Source: Capnocytophaga leadbetteri (GTDB taxonomy: Bacteria > Bacteroidota > Bacteroidia > Flavobacteriales > Flavobacteriaceae). From it: a stretch of 64,000 bases of DNA. Position 1 is the first letter of the stretch, and every line of letters begins with the position of its first letter. The stretch lies in the NCBI RefSeq assembly GCF_003054025.1, contig NZ_QBKG01000007.1, positions 62,001 to 126,000 on the forward strand. Direction: 5' to 3'. A program made the position numbers and the translations under genes. The notes beneath the pieces were generated by a model that was not told the DNA's origin, searched no databases, and was given only the letters and a program-made list of their open reading frames with translations. Below, in pieces: positions 55,799 to 64,000 of the stretch.

Positions 55799-57202
55799 AT
55801 GAGCAAGAAAAAGAATATTATCATAGAAAACGTGTCGGTTATCGATGCGGGTGCCAAGGGGAAAAGCGTAGCTAAAGCCCCTGATGGGCGCGTTATTTTC
55901 GTAACTAATGCCGTACCTGGCGATGTGGTAGATGTACAGACTACTAAGAAGAAATCTGCTTATTACGAGGGGTTTGCAGTGAAATTCCACCAGCTGTCAG
56001 CTGAACGTACTACCCCCGTATGTTCGCATTTTGGCTATTGCGGAGGCTGCAAATGGCAAGATTTGGCTTACGAACGTCAGTTGTATTACAAACAAAAAGA
56101 AGTAGAGAACAACCTTGTGCGTTTGGGGCGCATCGCTATTCCTCAGCTGATGCCTATTATAGGCTCAGAAGATATTTATTTCTACCGAAATAAGATGGAA
56201 TTTTCATTTTCTGATATGCGCTGGCTTACCCCCGAAGAGATTAAAAAAGCTGACGAAATAACCGATAGAAACGGACTAGGATTTCATATTGCAGGGGCTT
56301 GGGACAAGGTATTAGATATAGAAAAATGTTACTTACAAGCCGACCCATCTAATGCTATCCGGTTAGAAATCAAACGTTTTGCTTTAGAAAACGAAATGAG
56401 CTTCTACAGCCCGCGTATGCAACAGGGGCTATTGCGCTCAATGATGATAAGGCTAAGCTCTACAGGCGAGTTGATGGTCGTAATACAGTTTTTTAGCGAA
56501 GATGAGAAAATTGAATTATTATTGGCACACTTAGCCAACCGTTTCCCTGAAATTACTTCGTTGCAGTATTGTATCAATAGCAAAGGCAACGATGCGCTAT
56601 ACGACCAAGATATAATATGCTATAAAGGGCAGGACTGTATTTACGAAGAAATGGAAGGCTTGCGCTTCAAGATAAATGCAAAGTCGTTTTATCAGACGAA
56701 CTCTAAGCAGGCGCAACGTTTGTATGAGGTAGCACGCGACTTTGCCGACCTAAAAGGCGATGAGCTGGTATACGACCTTTATACAGGCACGGGTACTATT
56801 GCGCAGTTCGTAGCCAAACGTGCTAAACGAGTAGTAGGGGTTGAGGCTGTACCTGAGGCAATTGCCGATGCAAAAGCCAATGCAGCAGCAAATGGTATTG
56901 ACAATGTTAGTTTCTATGTAGGCGATATGAAGAATGTCTTCAATGAGGCATTTATAGCGGCTAATGGTGTCCCTGATGTTATCATCACCGACCCGCCGCG
57001 AGATGGTATGCACAAAGATGTAGTGGCGCAAATACTGCGCATAGCTCCGTCTAAAGTAGTGTACGTCAGCTGCAATAGCGCTACCCAAGCCCGCGACCTT
57101 GCGCTGATGGACGAGCAGTATAAAGTGACAAAAGTACAGCCTGTAGATATGTTTCCACAGACTTACCACGTAGAGAATGTAGTGCTCTTAGAAAAGCGAT
57201 AA
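55799..57202 (+). CDS. rlmD: 23S rRNA (uracil-1939-C5)-methyltransferase RlmD
   Basis: RlmD methylates U1939 of 23S rRNA. The start MSKKKN at 55799 is preferred over an earlier frame at 55760 that would include the promoter. The 467-residue protein has an N-terminal TRAM domain, an iron-sulfur cluster region with cysteines in PVCSHFGYCGGCKW, the SAM-binding LYTGTGTIAQFVA, and the catalytic Cys in VYVSCNSATQARDL. It ends 7 bases before the convergent tsaC gene. Confidence 0.95.
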   Translation: MSKKKNIIIENVSVIDAGAKGKSVAKAPDGRVIFVTNAVPGDVVDVQTTKKKSAYYEGFAVKFHQLSAERTTPVCSHFGYCGGCKWQDLAYERQLYYKQKEVENNLVRLGRIAIPQLMPIIGSEDIYFYRNKMEFSFSDMRWLTPEEIKKADEITDRNGLGFHIAGAWDKVLDIEKCYLQADPSNAIRLEIKRFALENEMSFYSPRMQQGLLRSMMIRLSSTGELMVVIQFFSEDEKIELLLAHLANRFPEITSLQYCINSKGNDALYDQDIICYKGQDCIYEEMEGLRFKINAKSFYQTNSKQAQRLYEVARDFADLKGDELVYDLYTGTGTIAQFVAKRAKRVVGVEAVPEAIADAKANAAANGIDNVSFYVGDMKNVFNEAFIAANGVPDVIITDPPRDGMHKDVVAQILRIAPSKVVYVSCNSATQARDLALMDEQYKVTKVQPVDMFPQTYHVENVVLLEKR

Positions 57203-57208
57203 ATAGAT

Positions 57209-57766
57209 TTATCTGAGAATAATAAGCTCTCCGTTTTTATCAAATTTGATAAGACGCGAGGGCTTTTTTGGTGCTGTATCATCCTGACGATAAGGCACTA
57301 CATAATCGCAATGTTCAATGAGTGAAGTGGGAATATCAGCAAAGCACAGAGGAGTAGACTGCCCACTGATATTAGCAGAAGTAGAGACGATAGGTTTCCC
57401 GAAATGGGCAATCATTTGCTGACAAAAAGGGTCTTGTACAAGCCTTATAGCTACTGTATTATCAGCTGCGATAACGTTTTTGGCTAATAATTGAGGATTT
57501 TCGTAGATAATAGTAGTAGGTTCAGTTACTTTTTGAAGATAATTGAGTATATTTTGGGGTAAATCAGCTATATATTCTCGCAACATCGCTATACTACTGA
57601 CTAAAATAATGAGACTTTTGCTCTCGTTTCGCTGTTTTATGGTGAAAATACGTGCTACTGCAGTCGGATTAGTGGCATCACAACCTATCCCCCATACAGT
57701 GTCAGTAGGGTATAGTATCACCCCTCCTGCTTTTAATATTTCAGTTATTTGCTGGTAATTTGGCAT
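57209..57766 (-). CDS. tsaC: L-threonylcarbamoyladenylate synthase, TsaC/Sua5 type
   Basis: This enzyme makes threonylcarbamoyl-AMP, the donor for the t6A modification of tRNAs that read ANN codons. The 185-residue protein has the YrdC fold motifs: VILYPTDTVWGIGCDA, the FTIKQRNESKSL Lys/Arg site, and STSANISGQ. Being 185 residues, it is the short TsaC form without the Sua5 tail. It is divergently placed from the FUSC gene. Confidence 0.93.
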   Translation of the reverse strand: MPNYQQITEILKAGGVILYPTDTVWGIGCDATNPTAVARIFTIKQRNESKSLIILVSSIAMLREYIADLPQNILNYLQKVTEPTTIIYENPQLLAKNVIAADNTVAIRLVQDPFCQQMIAHFGKPIVSTSANISGQSTPLCFADIPTSLIEHCDYVVPYRQDDTAPKKPSRLIKFDKNGELIILR

Positions 57767-57774
57767 TAGTTTTG

Positions 57775-57794
57775 TATTTTTGCCGGCAAATATA
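57775..57794. promoter_or_regulatory. divergent -7 boxes for tsaC and FUSC
   Basis: TATTTTTG (57775-57782, plus) precedes the FUSC start by 20 bases. TATATTTG (57787-57794, minus) precedes the tsaC start by 20 bases. The two lie only 4 bases apart, so their polymerases should compete. Confidence 0.55.
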
Positions 57795-57802
57795 CAGATA
57801 AA

Positions 57803-59995
57803 ATGCTTACTTCTATCATATCATTCTTTAAAAGTTTTTCATTTTTCAAAGGAATACTCAAAACAATAGCAGTGCTCATACCGCTGGGCTTAGGCTATGC
57901 TTTTGATGTATTAGAAATAGGTCTCCCTATTGCCCTTAGCGTGGTAGCCATTTCTCCTAGCGATATCCCTGGTAATCAACGACATCTATACGGAGGTTTG
58001 TTGATAGCTACCTTGTTGGCGGCTGCCAGCTCGGCACTGGTCAATCTTACCGCTCCTTATTGGTATCTGCTGTTGCCCACTATGTTTGTGCTCACCTTTG
58101 GCAATGCTTACATTTCCTTATATGGGCATCGAGCTACAATGGTATCGTTCGCAGGATTGTTCGAGATAGCCTCTACTTTAGCCCACCTTCAAACGGGCTG
58201 GAATATTGCGCTCTATAGTGGCTGTATATTATTAGGCGGACTCTGGTACAGTGGTTTAGTGTATATCTTCTTAAAAATACGCCCGCGTTTATATAGTGAA
58301 CAGTTATTAGGCAAGTGCTTTGCGCTAACCGCCAATTTCTTTTCTGTCAGAGCTGATTTATTAATATCTGAAGACAGAACTACTGGGCTTAAACAACTCA
58401 TAAACCTACAGACAAGCCTAAATGAAAACTACGAAAAGCTACGCGAAGCCGTATTAGACTCCAGAAGCAAATCGGGTAAGACAGACTACCTACAACGGCA
58501 ATTCCTGATGTTTATAGAATTGGTCGATATTTTTGAATTAGCATTGGCAAACCCTGTGCAATATGAAAAAGTAGATACACTTTTTGCGCAACACAAAGCA
58601 GATTTAGAGAAGTATGTAGCATTTCTTAAGGAACTGGCAGAAGAGTTGAAGCGAATGTCAGAATATATAGGGTCGCGCAAGCAGATAAAACTTAGCAATA
58701 GGCTAAAGGAACTACTTTTAGAGGCTAAAGAAACGAATGAAGTATTACGGAAGCGTGTAGAAAACTCTGAAGAAGATAGAGAGCGGTCGCTTATGTTGCG
58801 CAATTTCTATATTTACATAGAAAATCAGTATCATTCTGTTGAAAATATCCGACTAATATTCGAAAATTACTACAGCAGCGATGCAGGGGTACGCGATGAG
58901 AACACTTACCGAAAGTTTGTGAGTTATCAGAACTACTCGTGGCGGAGGCTTAAAGACCATATATCGCTACAATCCACCTTTTTTAGGCACGCTATGCGAC
59001 TCTCAATAGTAGTGATATTGGGGTATTTAATAGGGGAAATCTTTACTATTAATAATGCATACTGGATAATCCTCACTATATTTATCATTATGCGTCCTGG
59101 TTTTGGTATCACACAAGAGCGGTCGCTTAATAGGGTATATGGTACTATTATAGGCGGAATAGCGTCTTTTGCGGCTATTTACCTCCTTCCCTACCCAAGT
59201 TTGTACCTATATATAGCTATTATTTGTATGCCAATAGCCTTTGGCCTTATACAAGAGAACTATATGTATGCCTCTATTTTCATCACTATTACGGCTATTT
59301 TTATTTTTGCGCTTATCACCCCTAATGTCTATAACCTCATTTACGATCGATTATTAGACACAATCATAGGGGTAGCACTATCATTTACGGCTAATTATCT
59401 TATTCTACCTACGTGGGAGCACAATACTTACCGACAAGCAGTAACCAGATCTATAAAGGCGAATATAGGGTATTTAGAGCAGGTAAAAGTGATTTTCAAC
59501 ACCGAAGAAGGTATTACTACTGCTTATAAAGTATCGCGAAAAGAGGCAGTATTAGCACTTTCTAACCTTAATACTACCTTTCAGCGAATGCTACAAGAGC
59601 CTAAGTTTATGCAAAATCGCAATCCCTCAGTATACGGTATTATAGTGATACAGCAGTCTTTTTTGGCTTCTGTAGCCTCTTTTGGCATACGGCTCAATAG
59701 CAAGAAGGTAACTTTTCCTAAACCAGTGTTCAACAAGGCTATAGACAGTCTCATACAGTCGTTACAGCATACCTTAGCCCTACTCACTCAGCAAGCTCCC
59801 CTCCCTCCTTCTATCGATTATAAAGCCCCCATTGACCAACTACAGACAGCTATCAAAGAGCTTAGCGAGCAACCTACTGATACTGAAAATCTCCCCATTT
59901 CGATGAGAGAGACTCAGTTTTACTTAGAGCAATTTAACTATCTATTTGGCTTAGCTAAGAATTTAGAGCAAGGAGTTATTTCAGTTAGTAAATAA
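57803..59995 (+). CDS. FUSC-family membrane protein (YccS-like)
   Basis: The 730-residue protein has an N-terminal block of about six hydrophobic segments (about 15-165), a large cytoplasmic helical region (about 170-395), and a second membrane block (about 400-535) with RPGFGITQERSLNRVYGTIIG, the FUSC signature. These proteins relate to aromatic-acid efflux pumps, but the substrate of this type is unknown. It is bounded by a terminator at 59994-60026. Confidence 0.88.
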   Translation: MLTSIISFFKSFSFFKGILKTIAVLIPLGLGYAFDVLEIGLPIALSVVAISPSDIPGNQRHLYGGLLIATLLAAASSALVNLTAPYWYLLLPTMFVLTFGNAYISLYGHRATMVSFAGLFEIASTLAHLQTGWNIALYSGCILLGGLWYSGLVYIFLKIRPRLYSEQLLGKCFALTANFFSVRADLLISEDRTTGLKQLINLQTSLNENYEKLREAVLDSRSKSGKTDYLQRQFLMFIELVDIFELALANPVQYEKVDTLFAQHKADLEKYVAFLKELAEELKRMSEYIGSRKQIKLSNRLKELLLEAKETNEVLRKRVENSEEDRERSLMLRNFYIYIENQYHSVENIRLIFENYYSSDAGVRDENTYRKFVSYQNYSWRRLKDHISLQSTFFRHAMRLSIVVILGYLIGEIFTINNAYWIILTIFIIMRPGFGITQERSLNRVYGTIIGGIASFAAIYLLPYPSLYLYIAIICMPIAFGLIQENYMYASIFITITAIFIFALITPNVYNLIYDRLLDTIIGVALSFTANYLILPTWEHNTYRQAVTRSIKANIGYLEQVKVIFNTEEGITTAYKVSRKEAVLALSNLNTTFQRMLQEPKFMQNRNPSVYGIIVIQQSFLASVASFGIRLNSKKVTFPKPVFNKAIDSLIQSLQHTLALLTQQAPLPPSIDYKAPIDQLQTAIKELSEQPTDTENLPISMRETQFYLEQFNYLFGLAKNLEQGVISVSK

Positions 59996-60026
59996 AAAAA
60001 CAGGCTACCAAGTAGCCTGTTTTTTT
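59994..60026. terminator. bidirectional terminator
   Basis: A 15-bp stem (59994-60008 with 60012-60026) around ACAGGCTAC with a 3-nt loop, seven A before and seven T after. It lies between the convergent FUSC and NfeD-like genes. Confidence 0.95.
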
Positions 60027-60045
60027 CAATTGAAACTTATAAATA

Positions 60046-60609
60046 TTATATACGCTCTACAAATAGTACAGAATCTTCTATAGAAAGTATTTTTACCATT
60101 ACATTCGAGGGGATACGTACTCCAGCTGTCATAGCCTCAAGCTCGTGCATTGTACCTCTTACACTAATAGTTATTTTTCCCCTCCCTGATTTATTTTCTG
60201 GTATTGGCACATATACTTCAGCCGTTTTGCCTATAGTTTCAGAGAGCTTGAAAGTATTATCTTCTGAAAGCCTCATCAAAGCTCTTATAATCAGAAAGAA
60301 AAAATAAACAAATAATCCTCCTACAGCTACAGCTAATAGTATAAGTAGCGTTTGGTTAGGTATAATTTTATAGAATGAAATACCTGTCCAACTAAAACCT
60401 AACAAGAAATTCATTAGGTTGCGGAAAGAGAAAAGCTGAAAAGGAGCATCTCCTCCATCAAAATCGCCGTCAAAGTCGGCAGAAGTACCATCAGAGGCAT
60501 CACTACCTATAAAAGTAAGCACCATCTGAATGAGGAAAATGATAGTAACCGGTATGGCTACCAACCAAAATCCTCTAAGAAGTAAGTCAAGATTGTTAAA
60601 AGCTTCCAT
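60046..60609 (-). CDS. NfeD-like membrane OB-fold protein
   Basis: The 187-residue protein has a first membrane segment (about 13-32), an acidic Asp/Gly-rich loop (DFDGDFDGG), two or three further hydrophobic segments, and a C-terminal OB-fold (SETIGKTAEVYVPI, GRGKITISVRGTMHELEA, and VKILSIEDSVLFVE). Such proteins often partner flotillins; no flotillin gene is present here. It follows the 928-residue protein gene by 26 bases and so is likely in one operon with it. Confidence 0.82.
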   Translation of the reverse strand: MEAFNNLDLLLRGFWLVAIPVTIIFLIQMVLTFIGSDASDGTSADFDGDFDGGDAPFQLFSFRNLMNFLLGFSWTGISFYKIIPNQTLLILLAVAVGGLFVYFFFLIIRALMRLSEDNTFKLSETIGKTAEVYVPIPENKSGRGKITISVRGTMHELEAMTAGVRIPSNVMVKILSIEDSVLFVERI

Positions 60610-60635
60610 ATATCTAATTGTTTGATTACAAGTAT

Positions 60636-63422
60636 TTAACGTATATTTTTAGGATCTACACCTGCATCTATAATAGCTTGGCGTATATTAGCAAAAGTCT
60701 TTAGATTAGCTTTGCCTTTCACCATATCATAATTATTACCTTTCTTAAGGAAATAGATAAGATTTGCTTGTCCGCCAAAGGCAGTAGGCTTAATCTCCTC
60801 TATTGAATTTCCCTTCTTCAGTGCTGTAAAAAAACTGCTGTACTGCGTTACACGGTCTTCTATTTCTTTGCGCTCCTGATTAAATTCATACATTATCAAG
60901 CTCCAATCTTTAGCGTCTAAACGTTTTAAGTTTAGTTTTACTCTATCTACTATCTCTTCTGAACAAGACTGAGAGTTAAAACGTTTAAGATCAGCTATAA
61001 AATCATTGGTTAGCTTAGCATTAGTAGCCTCTGGCCTAGGTGTATTTCTATTATTTCGTATAATGGTTTTAGAAGGGCGTGTTTCACTCGTCCCCTCTGT
61101 CTTTTCTACCCTATCTACTGGTGCAGGAGCTGGCATAGGTATCTCTGTTACACTCTTAGCAGGAATTGCTGCTTTTTCTGGTTTTGAAGATGGAACTGCT
61201 GAAGGTTTATTTTCTTTAGACTTTGGTGTACTTACTACAGTGTTTGTACGAGGTACTTCTTCCACCTCCTCTTCATTTTCACGTGCTTTAGTTTGCGAAA
61301 TTATATCTTGTATGTCTTTCTGATAAGAGATAAGCTCACTTTCACCTCCTTTCATATAAGGACTCAAAATACTATCTACCTGTTCGCTATTATAGGCTGA
61401 ATAGTCAAAATCTTTTAAGAAATTATCCCATACAGCTTTCTCAAATTCAGGGCGGAGTGTCTCTGTAAGATAGTGTTGCCTTTTAGCTTCAGCTAAGAAC
61501 AGAGTCCCTTTGGGGTCAGCGTGGGTATCTTTCCAATGAATCACATTAGCAAGGAAAGAACGTGCAGGCGAAAGTACCTGTACCTTAAGAGTATCTTTTG
61601 TTCCTTTTTCTACCATTTGCGCCAATGAACTTAGCTGTGTCTTACTAAGTGAAAGTGTATCTTTTCCCTCCTCAGCAAAATCAATAATTACTTTGGTTTC
61701 TGTAAGTGGGAAACTCTTCTTCAGCTGTATACAAGTATTATCTATTTCATAGGTACGCTCATCTATATTAGTCAGAAAATGAATGTCGCTTATCTTACTT
61801 TCTGACGAGAATGCTACATACGCCTTTACAGGATCTTTGAGCATAGGGAATATAAACCAATAGCCTACCCCCACTAATGATAGTATAAAGACTACTATTG
61901 AAGCTATTTTAAGCCAGAAAAAGCGTGAGCGGTGCGGTACTACCCCTTCATCATCTTCTTCTATTGAGCCATTCTCATCTACTACAGCTAACTGCTTAGA
62001 AGTAGACATTTTAGGACTCTCAGAGGCTATCATATGCAGATTATAGCTATCACTAAGTTCAAAGTTTATCTCTCCACTCTTTGATATACTAATTGTCTTC
62101 TGATTCTCCTGATTTTCAAACTCAAAGTGATAAAGATGCTCTGGTAATACTATCTCTATAGGCGAGTCACTGCGTAGTGTTTTACTAAAGAGTACTCCAT
62201 TTATTTTCAGTGCAATAGCTACTATTTTATTTGACACTATAGTAAAATGGTACTTCTCAAAAGGCACAATTAGTGGTACCCTATCATCTACCATATAGTT
62301 ACTCTTAAATACAATACCATTATAACTCAGATTGAATATATTATGAGCTTCCTCTCCTTTGAATGAAAAATAACGCCCTTTGCTATCAGAAGAAAGTTTA
62401 GCTTTAAAATTATTACTTTCTAATGAAAGAAAGTTGATATACTTCTCGTATTCACGTTGGGGAGTTTCTATATATACCTTAAATTCCTTATCTGCAAAAG
62501 GAATAGTATCTAAAGCATAATTATCTTGCACTCGCTTTATGTACCCTTTCTTAATACCTTTTTTAATAGTATCATGAAAAGAGAACATCTGTTGGTAGCG
62601 CGATTTTTCAAGTAATAACTCCACTGTATCATCATCAGAAAAAGACTCATTGGCATAGGTAGCACTTATATCTTTCCCGTTTTTCATAAAGGCTAATACC
62701 TTCAGATTAGTTCCTGAGAGTAGGAATCGTGCGCTTCCAGCAGCTGCTGCAGTTGTTTCGGTAGCAGCAGTAGTCCTTTGCATAGCGTATTCTGGGAACA
62801 AAAAGTCAATACTGTAAGCACGAGGATCTTCTACAAACTCTTTACGCAAGAACACTGCATCTTGAATGCTCTCAAATTCAGGTCGATAAGGCATATTGAA
62901 ATACTTATCTACTTCATAGATATCAGCATACGGAAAAACTTTTGGAGAATAAGGTAAGTCTAACAAACAAGATTTTGAATTAGTCTCTTCTACCAATTGT
63001 TTTTCATAACCACGCAATAGATTGAAATAAGGGAATATATCCTCTTTCTCATTCGGTATAGGAGTATTATCATCGTAGTTTATATGCTCTGCGAAGTACA
63101 TATCCATCAGAAGGTTTAGCACTTGTCTAACCCCTTTCCACTGTAAATAATGAGGTATGTAAAGCGAAATAGCTATATACGCCCCGCTCTGCCCATTTAC
63201 ATCGCGAGACGACCTATACTGGGTGTATATCTTATAATTCAGAGTAAACTGTAATGTATAGAAATCTATGCGAGGAGTGTGAATGCGTATAAAAGCACTA
63301 ATATCTTTCAACCTATTTTTTACTTCTGGTAGTTGAAAGTTCACCCCCTGCGAGGCTAAAACTTTACAGCCCTGCTTATACCCCCAAATGGTGAGACCTA
63401 TAGTATTAATTTTGGATTCCAT
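60636..63422 (-). CDS. 928-residue single-pass membrane protein of unknown function
   Basis: The first 480 residues look globular, including a YTQYRSSRDVNGQSGAYIAI stretch followed by beta-rich sequence. A membrane segment at about 505-525 (WLKIASIVVFILSLVGVGYW) divides it from a C-terminal region of about 400 residues that is charged, has an Ala/Pro/Lys-rich linker (about 720-790) and a helical end. The N-terminal half with its Gly-rich and Arg-rich motif reminds me weakly of GAP1-type adaptor domains of conflict systems, but that is a guess. It is co-transcribed with the NfeD-like gene and has a strong promoter at 63451-63481. Confidence 0.6.
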   Translation of the reverse strand: MESKINTIGLTIWGYKQGCKVLASQGVNFQLPEVKNRLKDISAFIRIHTPRIDFYTLQFTLNYKIYTQYRSSRDVNGQSGAYIAISLYIPHYLQWKGVRQVLNLLMDMYFAEHINYDDNTPIPNEKEDIFPYFNLLRGYEKQLVEETNSKSCLLDLPYSPKVFPYADIYEVDKYFNMPYRPEFESIQDAVFLRKEFVEDPRAYSIDFLFPEYAMQRTTAATETTAAAAGSARFLLSGTNLKVLAFMKNGKDISATYANESFSDDDTVELLLEKSRYQQMFSFHDTIKKGIKKGYIKRVQDNYALDTIPFADKEFKVYIETPQREYEKYINFLSLESNNFKAKLSSDSKGRYFSFKGEEAHNIFNLSYNGIVFKSNYMVDDRVPLIVPFEKYHFTIVSNKIVAIALKINGVLFSKTLRSDSPIEIVLPEHLYHFEFENQENQKTISISKSGEINFELSDSYNLHMIASESPKMSTSKQLAVVDENGSIEEDDEGVVPHRSRFFWLKIASIVVFILSLVGVGYWFIFPMLKDPVKAYVAFSSESKISDIHFLTNIDERTYEIDNTCIQLKKSFPLTETKVIIDFAEEGKDTLSLSKTQLSSLAQMVEKGTKDTLKVQVLSPARSFLANVIHWKDTHADPKGTLFLAEAKRQHYLTETLRPEFEKAVWDNFLKDFDYSAYNSEQVDSILSPYMKGGESELISYQKDIQDIISQTKARENEEEVEEVPRTNTVVSTPKSKENKPSAVPSSKPEKAAIPAKSVTEIPMPAPAPVDRVEKTEGTSETRPSKTIIRNNRNTPRPEATNAKLTNDFIADLKRFNSQSCSEEIVDRVKLNLKRLDAKDWSLIMYEFNQERKEIEDRVTQYSSFFTALKKGNSIEEIKPTAFGGQANLIYFLKKGNNYDMVKGKANLKTFANIRQAIIDAGVDPKNIR

Positions 63423-63450
63423 TGAACTGAAAATTGCTAAAAAACTGGTA

Positions 63451-63481
63451 CAAAGGTATGCACTATTTTTTTAAAATGCAA
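63451..63481 (-). promoter_or_regulatory. promoter of the 928-residue protein and NfeD-like operon
   Basis: On the minus strand TTG (plus-strand CAA at 63479-63481) and TACCTTTG (63451-63458) are 20 bases apart. Confidence 0.8.
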
Positions 63482-63554
63482 ATAATATGTGTAAAAAAAT
63501 ACCTACAAAGATATAAAAGCCTTATATTACATAGCTTTTCCACCTTGTAATAAA

Positions 63555-63593
63555 AGAAAAAAATACCTATAAAGGTTGCCCTTCATAGGTATT
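63555..63593 (-). terminator. terminator of rplI
   Basis: AATACCTAT (63562-63570) pairs with ATAGGTATT (63585-63593), extended by AAGG/CCTT pairing. On the minus strand a run of T follows (plus-strand A run at 63555-63561). Confidence 0.85.
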
Positions 63594-63638
63594 CAAAAAT
63601 TATAATTGATATGAACTATTTTCCTAAGAAATAAGATC

Positions 63639-64000
63639 TTAATTCTGAGCAGCAGCTTCTTCAGCTACAACTTCTGCTTTAGGAGCCTCTGCTTTCTCAG
63701 CAGGTTTAGCTTCTACTTTAGCTACTTCGGCTACTACTTCAAATGGGAAATCAACGATTACTTCGCGGTGTAGGCGTATTGCAGCGTTGTATTTACCTGT
63801 GCGTTTGATAGTGTTACCAGCAATAGAGATAAATTTCTTATCAATATCGTGACCTGCCTTAGCTAATTCTTGAGCTACATCACCATTGTTGATAGAACCA
63901 AACAATTTATCACCAGCACCTACTTTAGCTACTATCTTCACAGCTAGTGCCAATAAAGCTTTAGCTGTTTTCTTAGCTTCATCAATGATATGTTGCTCTT
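63639..64000 (-). CDS. rplI: 50S ribosomal protein L9, C-terminal part (5' end outside window)
   Basis: L9 binds 23S rRNA and helps maintain reading frame. The frame is open to the end of the window (reading EQHIIDEAKKTAKALLALAV), so the start lies beyond it and the ORF-internal Met at 63953 is not the start. The C-terminal domain reads GAGDKLFGSINNGDVAQEL, KAGHDIDKKFI and FPFEVVAEV, as in L9. A 25-residue Ala/Glu/Lys tail follows, commonly seen in Bacteroidota. The terminator is at 63555-63593. Confidence 0.93.
   Translation of the reverse strand, partial: EQHIIDEAKKTAKALLALAVKIVAKVGAGDKLFGSINNGDVAQELAKAGHDIDKKFISIAGNTIKRTGKYNAAIRLHREVIVDFPFEVVAEVAKVEAKPAEKAEAPKAEVVAEEAAAQN

Overview
The window is low-G+C DNA from a gliding member of the Flavobacteriaceae, probably Capnocytophaga or a close relative (genus is inferred). 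Signs seen directly are gldF-gldG, a PorV-type protein and a PorD-type protein of the type IX secretion system (T9SS), and Bacteroidota promoters of the form TTG-N19/20-TAnnTTTG upstream of many genes. No rRNA, tRNA or CRISPR array was found.

Layout. 1-7 kb: the end of an outer-membrane beta-barrel gene, a 1534-residue exported protein, and a convergent PorV-like protein. 7.4-8.9 kb: a lone tyrosine recombinase followed by AGTCCC/GGGACT hairpins. 8.9-24 kb: mostly housekeeping genes (glycosyltransferase, mnmA, gldFG, TPR proteins, truA, rsmG, a methyltransferase, corA, and an SLC13-SDR-YciI operon). 22.9-30 kb: two related unknown proteins, a flippase, TPR proteins, a Fic protein and a GyrI-like protein. 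30-38 kb: a defence-rich stretch with an RloC/PrrC-like ATPase (candidate anticodon nuclease), a YbiT-like ABC-F protein with a degenerate second ATPase site, and McrBC with an EVE-like reader domain. 38-49 kb: Lrp, an M14 peptidase, an XRE regulator, a UvrD/PcrA helicase, and a five-gene operon (HerA-like ATPase, lipoprotein, ribB, porD, recN). 48.9-54.6 kb: a restriction-modification island with an Mpi-like serine invertase, a silent inverted hsdS half-gene, a full hsdS, and a fused nuclease-methyltransferase. 54.9-64 kb: recO, rlmD, tsaC, a FUSC transporter, an NfeD-like protein, a 928-residue single-span membrane protein, and rplI (cut by the window end).

The strongest discovery is the invertible specificity locus. 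A perfect 42-bp inverted repeat (49583-49624 and 50917-50958) lies inside hsdS and at the 5' end of the oppositely oriented half-gene, in the same reading frame. Inversion of about 1.38 kb would exchange the second target-recognition domain without disturbing the frame, and the adjacent invertase is the obvious candidate enzyme. The partner subunit carries both nuclease and methyltransferase, so inversion should switch restriction and methylation specificity together.

The non-coding DNA holds several dispersed repeats: AT-rich CAAATTAGC-type arrays near promoters, a composite element ending in GAGCGAA, a 22-nt GTGCGGCTCGCAC-containing element, and a 21-bp tandem repeat that reads as heptapeptides.
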